A program made the translations under genes and the position numbers. Positions 31,838 through 39,775 of a DNA stretch of 43,179 nt are shown piece after piece. Source of the stretch: a virus; the IMG/VR virus record IMGVR_UViG_3300030333_002897, positions 1-43,179 of that record; one strand, given 5' to 3'. Below the pieces are notes generated by a model. It had not been told where the DNA came from, searched no databases, and was given only the letters and a program-made list of their open reading frames with translations. Each line of letters begins with the position of its first letter. Positions within the stretch are counted from its first letter, which is position 1.

Positions 31838-32551
31838 TTAGGCGCCTGTCTCCTTTTGTGACTTGAGATAGTCAGCAACCTCTTTCGTTGAGGCCTTTGC
31901 GAAATCGGGTTTCTTGGGTGCTTGTCCACCCTGTCCACCCTGACCTCCGCCAGCACCGCTACCGGAGCCTTGACTTCCGCGAACCACGGAAGCAAAGTCG
32001 TTGTTGGACTGGAACTCAGACTTGAGCTCGTCCAAAGTCATTGGGGTCAGTTCGCCGTCAGCATCCTTGACCCGAGTAACCGCCTTACCATCCACACGTT
32101 CAACGGTAAGCCGGCTTTTCAAATGTGGCCGCAGTACGGAAGGGGAATCAGACAGCTCCGAAGCCAGACGATCAGCTACGTTATCAACCAGGAGTGTATT
32201 GAGCTCCTTGTCATAACCATCAAGCTGATCAGTCAGCTCCTTCTCACGGTCTTCAAGCTTCTTCTTCCACTTGGCCTCGAGCTTGGCTACGTCCTTATCA
32301 CCACTGCCGGCTGAGTCCTGCAGGGTTTCCAGTTCTTCCTGGATACCCTTCAATTCGTCCTCCTTCTCACGGAGTTTACCTTCGGCAGCTTTACGACGTT
32401 CCTTCTCGTGTTCCTTGGCCCGCTTGAGAGCGCCAGTATCTTCACCGCCCTCAACGTTAAGGATGTATTCACCCCCATCATTCTCGGCGTATTCCTTCTT
32501 GATATCATCCGAGAGTTCGTCGTATTGGGCCTTTGTCAATTTGTATTTCAT
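31838..32551 (-). CDS. Capsid scaffolding protein (gp20-like)
   Basis: 237 residues from ATG 32551; AGGAG lies eight bases upstream, so GTG 32557 is rejected. It is a long, charged coiled coil (KRAKEHEKERRKAAEGKLRE, LEAKWKKKLEDREKELTDQL) with a Gly/Ser/Gln hinge (GSGAGGGQGGQGGQ) and a short C-terminal basic/helical end (PDFAKASTKEVADYLKSQKE) that likely binds the capsid protein. It directs prohead assembly and is lost or cleaved afterwards. Position between the MuF-like and capsid genes is canonical. Confidence 0.88.
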   Translation of the reverse strand: MKYKLTKAQYDELSDDIKKEYAENDGGEYILNVEGGEDTGALKRAKEHEKERRKAAEGKLREKEDELKGIQEELETLQDSAGSGDKDVAKLEAKWKKKLEDREKELTDQLDGYDKELNTLLVDNVADRLASELSDSPSVLRPHLKSRLTVERVDGKAVTRVKDADGELTPMTLDELKSEFQSNNDFASVVRGSQGSGSGAGGGQGGQGGQAPKKPDFAKASTKEVADYLKSQKETGA

Positions 32552-32562
32552 GAGCACCGCTC

Positions 32563-33666
32563 CTAGATTCCAGCCTCTTCAAAGGCGTTGGGTTTTAATT
32601 CCTTCATCTCGGCGAGAGTCAGGGGTTCGAAGTTTCTATCAAGCTGAAGGTCCGAAAACTCCTCAGCGGTTAATCCACCTTTCCGGAGTAGCTTAGCCCT
32701 GACAGGACCAATGGCATCATTCTGGAAAGCCACAGGTTGACGCTTGAGCCACTCGTAGTACGAGGTGTTTGCTTTCACAGGACCAAACTCGGCAGACCGA
32801 GTAGCATCCTCAGAAAACAGTTCAACAGTATCCCTGAAGTAGGGAACATGTGTTGATCGGCAGTTCGGGTGTATGGGGGGTAGTGGCCCCTTCCCGATTT
32901 TGAAGACCATCGTGTCAAGTGACCGGCACTGCTTCGAGGTCACTCCATCAAGAGTAGATACCCACTGGTACTCCTCAATGATGTCATCGTTGGCCATCCA
33001 AGTAGCTGTTCGGGCCTGAGAGGAAATGTGCTGGGTAGCAGTGCGGACCACAGTCCTAGCATCCTCCCAGTTTTTCCGAATGATCCCATCCCGATACTTC
33101 TTGGCTTTGGTTCCCCGGATAGCTCGAACAGTCTGACTGATAGTCATGCCCTGAGCTCTTGCTATCCTGATCTGGTTTTCGACCCGTTTGATCTGGCGGT
33201 TATTCAGCCCCTTTACGAAGGGGTCCAATAATTCACCAGTGGCTTGGATTGGACTTTCGAGGGCGGCTTTCCAAACTCCGGCTGCAGCAATAACCGATGC
33301 TTCCGCTGTCGCTGTCGTAATTGCTTGGACCTCAAAATCCGCTTCCTCGCCACTGAACTCCTCCAGGTTTTCCAGGAGTGAATTGGTATGGTCAGAATAA
33401 ACGCCGATCTGGAGGGTCCTGAGGTCACGCAGAAGAGCGTTGTAATCCTTCCGGGTTATATCCCTCAGGGTATCCCCATCGAGCTTATTCAGGAGTCCTG
33501 AGATGTCCTTATCCAAACCCTCGATAACTTTCTCGTAGTTTCGGATCAGACCCTGCTTGTACCGCTCCAGGTAGACCTGATGTCGGGTAGCCACATCGAT
33601 GTAGTATCGACTGACCCCCCCACTCTTAGTCTTCGTCTTCTTCGGACTCCTCGGACTCTTCGCCAT
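32563..33666 (-). CDS. MuF/SPP1 gp7-like head morphogenesis protein
   Basis: 367 residues. The N-terminal two thirds are helical; the C-terminal part holds the classic MuF motif: EYQWVSTLDGVTSKQCRSLD, then PLPPIHPNCRSTHVPYF, with a Cys-...-His-Pro-x-Cys-Arg pattern. These proteins bind the portal, enter the head in few copies and may help DNA ejection. GGAGGAGACGAGG lies immediately upstream of ATG 33666, which lies inside the portal gene (41-base overlap). No toxin domain is fused at the C-terminus. Confidence 0.88.
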   Translation of the reverse strand: MAKSPRSPKKTKTKSGGVSRYYIDVATRHQVYLERYKQGLIRNYEKVIEGLDKDISGLLNKLDGDTLRDITRKDYNALLRDLRTLQIGVYSDHTNSLLENLEEFSGEEADFEVQAITTATAEASVIAAAGVWKAALESPIQATGELLDPFVKGLNNRQIKRVENQIRIARAQGMTISQTVRAIRGTKAKKYRDGIIRKNWEDARTVVRTATQHISSQARTATWMANDDIIEEYQWVSTLDGVTSKQCRSLDTMVFKIGKGPLPPIHPNCRSTHVPYFRDTVELFSEDATRSAEFGPVKANTSYYEWLKRQPVAFQNDAIGPVRAKLLRKGGLTAEEFSDLQLDRNFEPLTLAEMKELKPNAFEEAGI

Positions 33667-35095
33667 CCTCGTCTCCTCCCGGTGTTATGCCCATATTCAG
33701 TGAGGCTTCGTTTTCAATCTGGGTCCTGGCCTTCTTGTCATCCTCATAAGCCACACCAGATCGCTTCAGGTTCCAGCGGTATTCTTCCCACGTTACCCCA
33801 CCGGATGTCCATTCACTCAGCAGCTGTTGACGTTCCTGGGCACTCATACGGGCGATTTCGAAGTCGGTGTTAAGCTCGAACTCGAATTTATCCGAGGAGT
33901 TCATATATTCCAGGGCGTAACCGATCGCCTTCCGGTATGCTGAGGAGACGTTCTGGGCGACAGTGGACAGGACTGAGGATTCAACCACATTCTCCTGGCC
34001 CGCTTCAGTGGCTGTCCGTTGTACCTGGGTCTGTTCCACCAGCTTAGCACCCAGTGCAACCATCTGCCGCTCCTTAATTTCCATTGCCTCCTTGGGCATG
34101 GTATTAGGGGCCGCTTGTGCCAGGCCAAATGATCCGCCCTGGGGAAGTGGAACCACTGCGGTACTGCCAAGCCTCAGTTCTCCTTCCCATACCTCCTTAA
34201 CCCAGGACTCAGTGAGACCTGCTGCCCAGGGTGTAGGCTGACCTACCATGAAGCAGGATTCCTCGTAGTCTGCTGAGTTCCGGTAGTGGCCGATGTTGAT
34301 ATGGGACATGTCCTCGAATGGAGGCCGATCCGGAATAGGGTCATTGTTAACCGCCCCCATGAAGCTCACCGGAATGATGTCCCAAGGCTGGCCGTTCCCT
34401 TTCCGAGGATAGAAGTCCTGAACCTTAACAAGTCCCTGATCCCCTTCACGCCACACCATGCAGTGGAGGCGAGGAGCCATACCCTCTTCCTGCTCGATTC
34501 GGAACTCCCGCCACTGAGTACCCTTCTCAGCCTCGTACCCATCGTCTTCCTTGTCGTACTTTTCCTCGAGTACCAGGAGGGACAGGTATTTCTTAGCTCC
34601 CAGGGTAGACCAGCGCCAGTTGATGATCTGCTCCGGATAGTACAGGTTGATAGTGGCCCGTACCTTGCCATCCATCATCTCTTTCCGTGTGGCAGCCCGT
34701 GCTGTCTCAGGGTAATCCGTCAGCAAGCATCCATGCCCGAGTGACAGGGTAACACCTGAAGACTCTTTGGTCTGCTGGTACAGACTGAGTTCACCGCCAT
34801 CCACACTCTCGAGGAGTGGCTCCAGGATAGCAGGCAATTCCATCACTGGATCGCGGTAGAATATCTGGCCTACCAGGCCATCCAGGGTACGAGCGCAGGC
34901 GTTATAGAAAACGGCCCTTTGCTTGTATCCAACATAGCGTTCCTTGTTAGCCTTATCATCCTTCTCAGTGTTAGGCATCGGCAGGTATTTGATCCCTGCG
35001 TCCTTGACAGCTTTCGGCCCCTTTAGTACATCCCGAATCTGGTTGTATGTAGGAGCAAGAGCTACCAGCTCTGGCCTGCGGTATTTAATACTCAT
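33626..35095 (-). CDS. Portal protein (DUF4055-like)
   Basis: 489 residues, the dodecameric ring through which DNA is packaged and ejected. Typical features: YLPMPNTEKDDKANKERYVG, RTLDGLVGQIFYRDPVMELP, LSLGHGCLLTDYPE, NLYYPEQIINWRWST and GTTxxP-like SHINIGHYRNSADYEESCFM. The C-terminal 35 residues are acidic and Gly-rich (GGDEDGEESEESEEDED) and overlap the next gene in another frame. The start overlaps the terminase stop as ATGA. Assignment by motif pattern and by position between terminase and MuF-like genes. Confidence 0.88.
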   Translation of the reverse strand: MSIKYRRPELVALAPTYNQIRDVLKGPKAVKDAGIKYLPMPNTEKDDKANKERYVGYKQRAVFYNACARTLDGLVGQIFYRDPVMELPAILEPLLESVDGGELSLYQQTKESSGVTLSLGHGCLLTDYPETARAATRKEMMDGKVRATINLYYPEQIINWRWSTLGAKKYLSLLVLEEKYDKEDDGYEAEKGTQWREFRIEQEEGMAPRLHCMVWREGDQGLVKVQDFYPRKGNGQPWDIIPVSFMGAVNNDPIPDRPPFEDMSHINIGHYRNSADYEESCFMVGQPTPWAAGLTESWVKEVWEGELRLGSTAVVPLPQGGSFGLAQAAPNTMPKEAMEIKERQMVALGAKLVEQTQVQRTATEAGQENVVESSVLSTVAQNVSSAYRKAIGYALEYMNSSDKFEFELNTDFEIARMSAQERQQLLSEWTSGGVTWEEYRWNLKRSGVAYEDDKKARTQIENEASLNMGITPGGDEDGEESEESEEDED

Positions 35096-36579
35096 CTGGG
35101 CAACCTCATCTTGACGTTCTTCGCGGCTTTGATGTTACCTGCCAGAATCCTATAACGAACCTCGTCATATACGTGATCCTCAGCGTTAGTATCAACATCC
35201 TCTGGGTTCTTTTCATCTCGTGGCAGTACTGGTAGCAGTGCAATGGATGCCCGGCAGTGAGACATGAAGTAAACTCCAGGACCCTCTTCCTGTTTCATCC
35301 TTTCCCTGACCAGTTCCAGGCCGTTGATCCGAGACCCAGGGGACTTATCAGCCCTGACCCATCGAACCCCATGTTTTTCCATCTTCGTGGCGATAGTGTC
35401 CACATCCTGTTGGACTGTCTGGTATATCTGGCCATCAGCAGGACCACTGCGAACATCGCCGTTGATCCAACCCCTTTCCCTTAGGGTCTTTTCAATGTCC
35501 TTAATGCCTTTGGCTATTTCAGAAGCAGACATCTTAATGCCTTCGTTAGTACCCAGCTCCTTGGTGCCGTACCACTCGTGAATTCGGATCAGTGACCCTG
35601 CAGGGAATGACCATCTCTCCTTGTACTCCACGAGCTTTCCCTTCTCGTACACGTGGCGGATAATCTCCACTTCTTCCCCATTGGATTCTGCCCACCATCC
35701 CACACTGAATGGATGAGATGAACCCCAGTCGAATGACCGGTCCACCTTCCACTGCTTGGGGATTTTAAAGCGGGGCAGTATCAGACGATTAGACCAGACA
35801 TCGTCCAGGGCACCGCCTGCTACGATATTCCAGTCGCCCAGTCGCATTGCTTTGACCAGGGCAGGATCACCTAGACCCTCGAGCCTGTTCTCGTACTCGG
35901 GATCATTTTCCATCAGGGTTGGATTATCCTCCAACAGTGCTGGGATGTAAGTCCTTAGCATCCCACCATCGGCTTTCCTGGTCCTGACCACTTCTTGAGG
36001 TTCAGCGTAATCCACGAAAGTCCGCTTGACCCAGACATGTCCTTTCGATCCAGGGTTAGAACCGCACAGGATCATTGGGAGCTTCTGTCTGATCTTCAGG
36101 TTGGGTAGCAGCTCACGGTCTGGAACATCCAGGCCACCGAGTCGAACCCTGTTGCGAAGGAAACGATATTCCTTCTCAGTGAAGTGAGTAAGCTCGTCCA
36201 TCAGGAGGACGTGTATCTCAGCACCCTGGTACTTCATCAAATCCTTTTCGTACTGCAGGTGGCAGAGGTGTATCTTGGACCGGTTCCAAAACACGATCTC
36301 GTTCTTGGACAGGTTGATCTTGCACAGACCCGCCTGAATCCAAGGCCACAGCAGTGCGGGGAATGACCCCGAGCCTTCCATGTGGTTTTTGTACAGGTCG
36401 CCGAAGTGCTTCCGGAAGATATACACTTGACAACCAGGTACCATCGAGCAGACCAGAATGGCCAGTACTCGCATGAGATGGGATTTACCACCACCGGCGG
36501 CACCCCCATACAGCATTTCGTTGGCAGCAGAGTAGAGAGCGACCCCCTGCTTGTCATGAAGTTTTATGTCGATCTCCAT
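35092..36579 (-). CDS. terL: Terminase large subunit
   Basis: 495-residue DNA-packaging motor with N-terminal ATPase and C-terminal nuclease. Walker A GGAAGGGKS (K32, S33), Walker B VLLMDELTHF (D128, E129), coupling motif SNPG in LCGSNPGSKGH, and the nuclease-start Asp in RSFDWGSSHPF; later acidic residues lie in the GPADGQIY region. It acts with the portal and the small terminase. The small terminase gene is 2.7 kb away beyond the moron and lysis genes, an unusual separation. The start codon overlaps the -35 of the divergent moron promoter. Confidence 0.95.
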   Translation of the reverse strand: MEIDIKLHDKQGVALYSAANEMLYGGAAGGGKSHLMRVLAILVCSMVPGCQVYIFRKHFGDLYKNHMEGSGSFPALLWPWIQAGLCKINLSKNEIVFWNRSKIHLCHLQYEKDLMKYQGAEIHVLLMDELTHFTEKEYRFLRNRVRLGGLDVPDRELLPNLKIRQKLPMILCGSNPGSKGHVWVKRTFVDYAEPQEVVRTRKADGGMLRTYIPALLEDNPTLMENDPEYENRLEGLGDPALVKAMRLGDWNIVAGGALDDVWSNRLILPRFKIPKQWKVDRSFDWGSSHPFSVGWWAESNGEEVEIIRHVYEKGKLVEYKERWSFPAGSLIRIHEWYGTKELGTNEGIKMSASEIAKGIKDIEKTLRERGWINGDVRSGPADGQIYQTVQQDVDTIATKMEKHGVRWVRADKSPGSRINGLELVRERMKQEEGPGVYFMSHCRASIALLPVLPRDEKNPEDVDTNAEDHVYDEVRYRILAGNIKAAKNVKMRLPR

Positions 36580-36607
36580 TTACACCGCCTTCAAACTTTG
36601 ATAGGAT
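36579..36607 (+). promoter_or_regulatory. Sigma70-type promoter for the moron unit (TTTACA, 17 bp, TGA-TAGGAT)
   Basis: -35 TTTACA at 36579-36584, 17-base spacer, -10 TAGGAT at 36602-36607 preceded by TGA. Same design as promoters at 10545 and 10855. It points away from the terminase gene. Confidence 0.75.
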
Positions 36608-36637
36608 AGGTACATAGTCAATAACGAGGAACATCAC

Positions 36638-36781
36638 ATGAAAACTTCAATCCACACCTTATTCGACCGCCTGAACGAACTGGAACGTGCCAACGGCAAG
36701 AAGCCGACCTTCTGGACCACCGAATCCAAAGCTCAGGTTCAACACATGATCTCCAAGGAAATGAAGGAATACAAAAAATGA
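36638..36781 (+). CDS. 47-residue small protein, first gene of the moron
   Basis: Begins at ATG 36638, 31 bases after the promoter -10, with an ACGAGGAACATCAC leader (GAGGA about eight bases upstream). The product is polar and probably helical (IHTLFDRLNELERANGKKPT, SKAQVQHMISKEMKEYKK). Codons are ordinary and the stop overlaps the next start as ATGA, so it is likely co-translated with the membrane protein. Not recognised; it could be a leader or a small regulator. Confidence 0.6.
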   Translation: MKTSIHTLFDRLNELERANGKKPTFWTTESKAQVQHMISKEMKEYKK

Positions 36782-37191
36782 AATACCTAATCCTGATAAC
36801 CCTGCTTATGTCCCCCCTATCCCATGCAGATAAGCTTTACCTGGGGGCTAAGTCCTACCACTTCGACAGAAGCAAGGACTATAATGAAACCCACAAGCTC
36901 GTGATGTATGAGAGAGAAGGGTACGTAGCTGCGTATTTCAACAACAGTTACGATGAAGATACCTTCCTACTCGGGAAAAGACTCTACTATCCCCTGACGG
37001 ATAACCTAACCACATCAGTTATGGTCGGGGCTACCTATGGATACAGGAGCCTGAGAAAGCCGGGAGACCTTTCCCGATCCAGGAAAGTGCTACCTGCAGT
37101 TACACTATCCATTGAGTATCGATTCGGGGGTTTGTTGAACACCCTATTCCTGGGATCGGCAGTTGCTATCTCCCCAGGGGTCGAATGGTAA
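36778..37191 (+). CDS. Secreted outer-membrane beta-barrel-like protein (moron)
   Basis: 137 residues. A Sec signal peptide is clear: basic start, hydrophobic ILITLLMSPLSHA and a cut after HA (about residue 17). The mature part alternates hydrophobic and polar residues in beta-strand fashion (YVAAYFNNSYDEDTFLLGKR, TTSVMVGATYGYRSL, VLPAVTLSIEYRFGG) and ends in Trp, as outer-membrane barrels end in an aromatic residue. It is expressed against the late genes from its own promoter, like lambda lom and bor. Altering the lysogen or infected cell's surface, e.g. excluding other phages, is the usual role of such genes; that is inference. Confidence 0.65.
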   Translation: MKYLILITLLMSPLSHADKLYLGAKSYHFDRSKDYNETHKLVMYEREGYVAAYFNNSYDEDTFLLGKRLYYPLTDNLTTSVMVGATYGYRSLRKPGDLSRSRKVLPAVTLSIEYRFGGLLNTLFLGSAVAISPGVEW

Positions 37192-37198
37192 ACGAGAG

Positions 37199-37224
37199 GG
37201 CAGCTGAGGTCGTCTCAGGCTGCC
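37199..37224. terminator. Bidirectional hairpin between converging moron and lysis genes
   Basis: GGCAGC pairs with GCTGCC and TGAG with CTCA (one bulged G) around GTCGT. Neither side has a good U-tract (TTATAC on the plus strand), so termination may be weak or Rho-assisted, which would allow late leftward read-through. Confidence 0.5.
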
Positions 37225-37249
37225 TTATACCCAAGTACCCTGATATACC

Positions 37250-37465
37250 CTACCGCTTACCCCCGCAAAGGGCCTCATACGCTGCGTTATGGCCGATGAC
37301 CTGTCGGACCGTTTCGGGGGTATCCTTGCTCGAGTAAGTGATAACCTGGAAGGCCTGACACTCAGTCCCTTCGATTGGGGTCGTCGTCTGACATCCCATG
37401 CTCATCATAGCGACGAACAGCATCAGCCCTGGCTTGCTTAGCTTTCTCCACTTGGTCCTGAGCAT
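37250..37465 (-). CDS. Outer-membrane spanin lipoprotein (Rz1-like)
   Basis: 71 residues. Signal peptide with lipobox MSMGC, giving lipidated C25; the mature part contains Pro and Thr then a segment AFQVITYSSKDTPETVRQVI ending HNAAYEALCGG, a pattern common in phage small lipoproteins beside Rz-like genes. Its start lies inside the i-spanin gene in another frame (104-base overlap), the hallmark Rz/Rz1 arrangement. It would bridge to the inner spanin and fuse the membranes at lysis. Confidence 0.75.
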   Translation of the reverse strand: MLRTKWRKLSKPGLMLFVAMMSMGCQTTTPIEGTECQAFQVITYSSKDTPETVRQVIGHNAAYEALCGGKR

Positions 37466-37580
37466 GTTGAATACCCTCTTTGATAGCGATGGCTTCCCCG
37501 GCCTCCAAGAGCTGGCGTTTATCCAGGTAGGAAACCAGGGAAGCAGCTAACCCCAATAGCAGGTTAACCAGACGGATCAT
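37362..37580 (-). CDS. Inner-membrane spanin (Rz-like)
   Basis: 72 residues from ATG 37580, which overlaps the previous gene by 17 bases; the extra seven upstream residues are rejected. N-terminal membrane segment (MIRLVNLLLGLAASLVSYL) followed by a long charged helix (LEAGEAIAIKEGIQHAQDQV, EKAKQARADAVRRYDEHGM), the standard one-pass plus periplasmic coiled-coil layout. It is shorter than lambda Rz (153 residues). Pairs with the lipoprotein encoded inside it. Confidence 0.72.
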   Translation of the reverse strand: MIRLVNLLLGLAASLVSYLDKRQLLEAGEAIAIKEGIQHAQDQVEKAKQARADAVRRYDEHGMSDDDPNRRD

Positions 37581-37833
37581 CTTTGTTCCGGTTCTTGCCA
37601 AAGTTCCCTGCCAGGAAGTTAAGAACCTTCAAAACCTTCGAGATGATCTTGTCATCCGTTCGGGTTGGCGTCAGGGCCGTTATAGCAGTCGCTGCAGTGA
37701 CCAGAGTGGTCAACGCGGCTAACCATACCGGGAACCCATCAAAGAAGGCGTCCAGCGCCCCCATAATCCCTCCAGCATCTTGTGCCAGAGCCATGCCTGG
37801 CAGAAGCGCCAGGATCATCAGTACAAGCTTCAT
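37564..37833 (-). CDS. Small membrane protein of the lysis cassette, holin-like candidate
   Basis: 89 residues. Signal-peptide-like start (KLVLMILALLPGMALAQD), then GALDAFFDGFPVWLAALTTL and VTAATAITALTP as a second membrane segment, then a short polar helix (TDDKIISKVLKVLNFLAGNF) that recurs in small membrane proteins of many phage lysis cassettes. It may be a second holin, an antiholin or a secreted membrane protein. The gene at 38901 is the better holin candidate. Confidence 0.6.
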   Translation of the reverse strand: MKLVLMILALLPGMALAQDAGGIMGALDAFFDGFPVWLAALTTLVTAATAITALTPTRTDDKIISKVLKVLNFLAGNFGKNRNKDDPSG

Positions 37834-37843
37834 ATATTATCTC

Positions 37844-38248
37844 CTAAGTGAATGCTCCGAACATCCGGCCGAATAAATCCGACAGGAACTTTTTGATGAC
37901 CTCGAAAAGTGAGGGTGGTTCAGGAGGAACCCCCACTCGGAAAGTCACCGTGTCTGAGGGTTGGCTATACAGGCCATCCGTATCCACCGTTCGGATAGCA
38001 GCCTCGTATTCCCCAGGGGACAGGTCAGGGGTAAACGGGGATGACTGCACCTCGTAAACCTGGACCTCTCCACCCACAGGGGAGACGTACAGCTCGTAAC
38101 CCTGAATCTCGGTAGCTGGCAGTGGATCACCGTTCACCCGAGTGGTAGGAGCCTCCCAAGTGAAGGTGGCCGTATCAGTGTCAGGCCTGTCTGGAATCTC
38201 CAGTGCAAAAGCCGGTAGTGAAATCAGGAAAAGCAGGATGTATCTCAT
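37844..38248 (-). CDS. Secreted fibronectin type III-like protein
   Basis: 134 residues from ATG 38248 (the open frame extends to 38344, but the preceding small gene's stop lies just before this ATG). A Sec signal peptide (RYILLFLISLPAFA) is followed by one FN3-like domain: DTATFTWEAPTTRVNGDPLP, IQGYELYVSPVGGEVQVYEV, DLSPGEYEAAIRTVDTDGLY. The C-terminus (LFEVIKKFLSDLFGRMFGAF) is amphipathic and may touch membrane. Role unknown; it sits between endolysin and spanins. Confidence 0.65.
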   Translation of the reverse strand: MRYILLFLISLPAFALEIPDRPDTDTATFTWEAPTTRVNGDPLPATEIQGYELYVSPVGGEVQVYEVQSSPFTPDLSPGEYEAAIRTVDTDGLYSQPSDTVTFRVGVPPEPPSLFEVIKKFLSDLFGRMFGAFT

Positions 38249-38249
38249 A

Positions 38250-38399
38250 TCACTTATTCCTCTTGGTTGCGTAGATAAGTTCAATTCGGAGACGACGAAT
38301 CTTCTCCTCCAAGTCCTCGATAGTGGGATAGGTCCGGCAGACAACTACCATCATGCCTAGTATAAATCCCACAGCTATGCCTATCCCCAGGTTAACCAT
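38250..38399 (-). CDS. 49-residue single-pass membrane protein with coiled coil
   Basis: Starts at ATG 38399, sharing one base with the endolysin stop, with GGAGG seven bases upstream (strong). Product: membrane helix (MVNLGIGIAVGFILGMMVVV) then a charged helix (YPTIEDLEEKIRRLRIELIY). The layout is that of a small membrane-anchored coiled coil, so it could belong to the spanin/holin system. The next gene starts one base after its stop. Not recognised as a named family. Confidence 0.6.
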   Translation of the reverse strand: MVNLGIGIAVGFILGMMVVVCRTYPTIEDLEEKIRRLRIELIYATKRNK

Positions 38400-38911
38400 C
38401 AGTTATCCTCCGCTGCGAGAAGCAGGTTGTGGGCTATCCGTCTTGCCCACCCCTTGCCATAGTGTTCCCAGGTACTGATCTGGGTCATGAACTTCAGGCG
38501 TTGTGCCAGGAACCTCAGCAGAAGGTCGTTTATATCCAGTGACCGGACTGCCGCCCAGGTAAACGGGCCTATGATCCCATCATCCACAGTACCTGCTGCC
38601 CGTTGCAGCATCTTGGTCGCGTTATGCATCCCGTGGTTAATCGCAGCATCGAACATCTGATACTGCATGGCAGACCGGAATCGAGCCATGCCCAATTTCT
38701 GCCACCAGTCACGGTAGTAAATCTCCTTGGCCTCAGCCTTGGTCAGGTTCCTGATGTCCAGGTCTGGATAGGTCATTGCTGCCAGTCCGAATTTCGTCCC
38801 CTTAAGTTCCCCTTCCCCAACCCTGCCTGATGTCCAGTTCCCCCGATCATTCGGGTCATCCTGGAACCAGCCCTCGTTAGTGAATACTCGATCGAAGGAC
38901 TTATTGAACAT
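38399..38911 (-). CDS. Endolysin, GH108-type N-acetylmuramidase
   Basis: 170 residues from ATG 38911; GGGAGG lies six bases upstream, so earlier ATGs at 38959 and 38917 are rejected. The catalytic Glu is E13 in TNEGWFQDDPNDRGNWTSGR, the GH108 signature; the C-terminal part (MLQRAAGTVDDGIIGPFTWA) is a peptidoglycan-binding-3-like helical domain. It cleaves the glycan strand between MurNAc and GlcNAc. No signal peptide is seen, so release depends on the holin. The start lies inside the holin gene's end (11 bases). Confidence 0.88.
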   Translation of the reverse strand: MFNKSFDRVFTNEGWFQDDPNDRGNWTSGRVGEGELKGTKFGLAAMTYPDLDIRNLTKAEAKEIYYRDWWQKLGMARFRSAMQYQMFDAAINHGMHNATKMLQRAAGTVDDGIIGPFTWAAVRSLDINDLLLRFLAQRLKFMTQISTWEHYGKGWARRIAHNLLLAAEDN

Positions 38912-39284
38912 CGTCATCCTCCCGATCCGTGCTCCTGCTATGCGAATGGGTGGGAGCATGCAGACCAGGGACCTTTGTCAGTACCCAAGCCTCCAAGCAG
39001 AAGATAGCCCTGCCCCCCATGTGACCGGCGATAGCAACCAAGGCACCTGTCAGGTAAGTGGATAATTCGAGCTCCAGACATACGTAGATGGTAACCACCC
39101 CTACGAAACCACTGATGGACCACTCACCAACCAACTCGACAAGGGAGAACTTCTTAGGGTCTCCCTTCTTCACCCTACTAATGTAATTCACGGTTCCCCC
39201 CCATATTGCCAGCAGGACAAACCACAGGTAACCGATTCCTGTACCGACCAGCTTATCAATAAAGGCGCTAATGTTATCAAGCAT
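38901..39284 (-). CDS. Holin (LydA/phage_holin_3-like)
   Basis: 127 residues with three likely membrane segments: GIGYLWFVLLAIWGGTVNYI, SGFVGVVTIYVCLELEL and STYLTGALVAIAGHMGGRAI. The motif SRVKKGDPKKFSLVELVGEW between segments 1 and 2 and GHMGGRAIF are typical of the LydA-like holin family next to GH108 endolysins. A hydrophilic C-terminus (HSRSTDREDDDVQ) overlaps the endolysin start. It makes holes in the inner membrane that release the endolysin. Confidence 0.82.
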   Translation of the reverse strand: MLDNISAFIDKLVGTGIGYLWFVLLAIWGGTVNYISRVKKGDPKKFSLVELVGEWSISGFVGVVTIYVCLELELSTYLTGALVAIAGHMGGRAIFCLEAWVLTKVPGLHAPTHSHSRSTDREDDDVQ

Positions 39285-39615
39285 TCTGCCCCCCGATGGT
39301 GATGTTGATTTGTGGCGTCACCTCACCGAGGTCAACAGTCCGATCCTTCTTGTACCTGCGGGCATCCAGGAGATAGCGAATCAGCTTGTCATCGCCTGCC
39401 CTAGCTCGACTGTATGCAGTCTCTTCCAATCTGTCGGTTGAATCCTCCAGAGCGTCAGTGTATTTCTCCAGGAACTCCTCGTCCAGCTTCTTGGCACGAA
39501 GCCAAGTACGGGATAGCCCTGCCACAGCACAAGCCTTCCGGGTGGAGCCGTGACGAGATAGCTCACTCAGGAATACTTCTTCCTGGTCTCGTTGTACCCC
39601 ACGCTTCTTGGCCAT
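39277..39615 (-). CDS. Terminase small subunit-like protein
   Basis: 112 residues. ATG 39615 is favoured because GGGAG lies just upstream; ATG 39627 would use AGGAG, which is buried in the terminator stem. N-terminal HTH (FLSELSRHGSTRKACAVAGL, SRTWLRAKKLDEEFLEKYTD) then a helical dimer part (SRARAGDDKLIRYLLDARRY) and a beta-like C-terminus, the pattern of small terminases that recognise packaging sites. It is separated from terL by lysis genes and the moron. The stop overlaps the holin start by 8 bases. Confidence 0.7.
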   Translation of the reverse strand: MAKKRGVQRDQEEVFLSELSRHGSTRKACAVAGLSRTWLRAKKLDEEFLEKYTDALEDSTDRLEETAYSRARAGDDKLIRYLLDARRYKKDRTVDLGEVTPQINITIGGQNA

Positions 39616-39627
39616 ATAGACTCCCAT

Positions 39628-39656
39628 AAAAAAGCTCCTGGTCAGAAACCAAGAGC
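39628..39656 (-). terminator. Rho-independent terminator, probable Q-dependent tR'-like site
   Basis: On the minus strand GCTCTTGGT pairs with ACCAGGAGC (nine base pairs, one G-U), loop TTCTG, then six T. It lies about 85-110 bases downstream of the predicted late promoter and 12 bases before the small terminase start. Confidence 0.88.
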
Positions 39657-39746
39657 AAGACAACAACCTGAGCAGACCCCCGAATCCCCCGTCTCACGGC
39701 CAGAGTGGACCGCGATGAAACCGGTCATCCAAGACATCTTAATGCA

Positions 39747-39775
39747 AATATATACTCAAAACCGGGATTTGTCCA
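39747..39775 (-). promoter_or_regulatory. Predicted late promoter (pR'-like) inside the 3' end of the Q-like gene
   Basis: On the minus strand -35 TGGACA (39775-39770), 17-base spacer, -10 TATATT (39752-39747). A second -10-like TAAGAT begins six bases further on, where lambda pR' has its sigma-dependent pause element. No other promoter-like site was found before the terminator. Confidence 0.55.

Noticed and set aside
31101-31841. 246-codon plus-strand frame opposite the major capsid gene
   Set aside because: It is antisense to a convincing capsid gene, lacks motifs and a ribosome site, and arises from the codon bias of the highly expressed gene.
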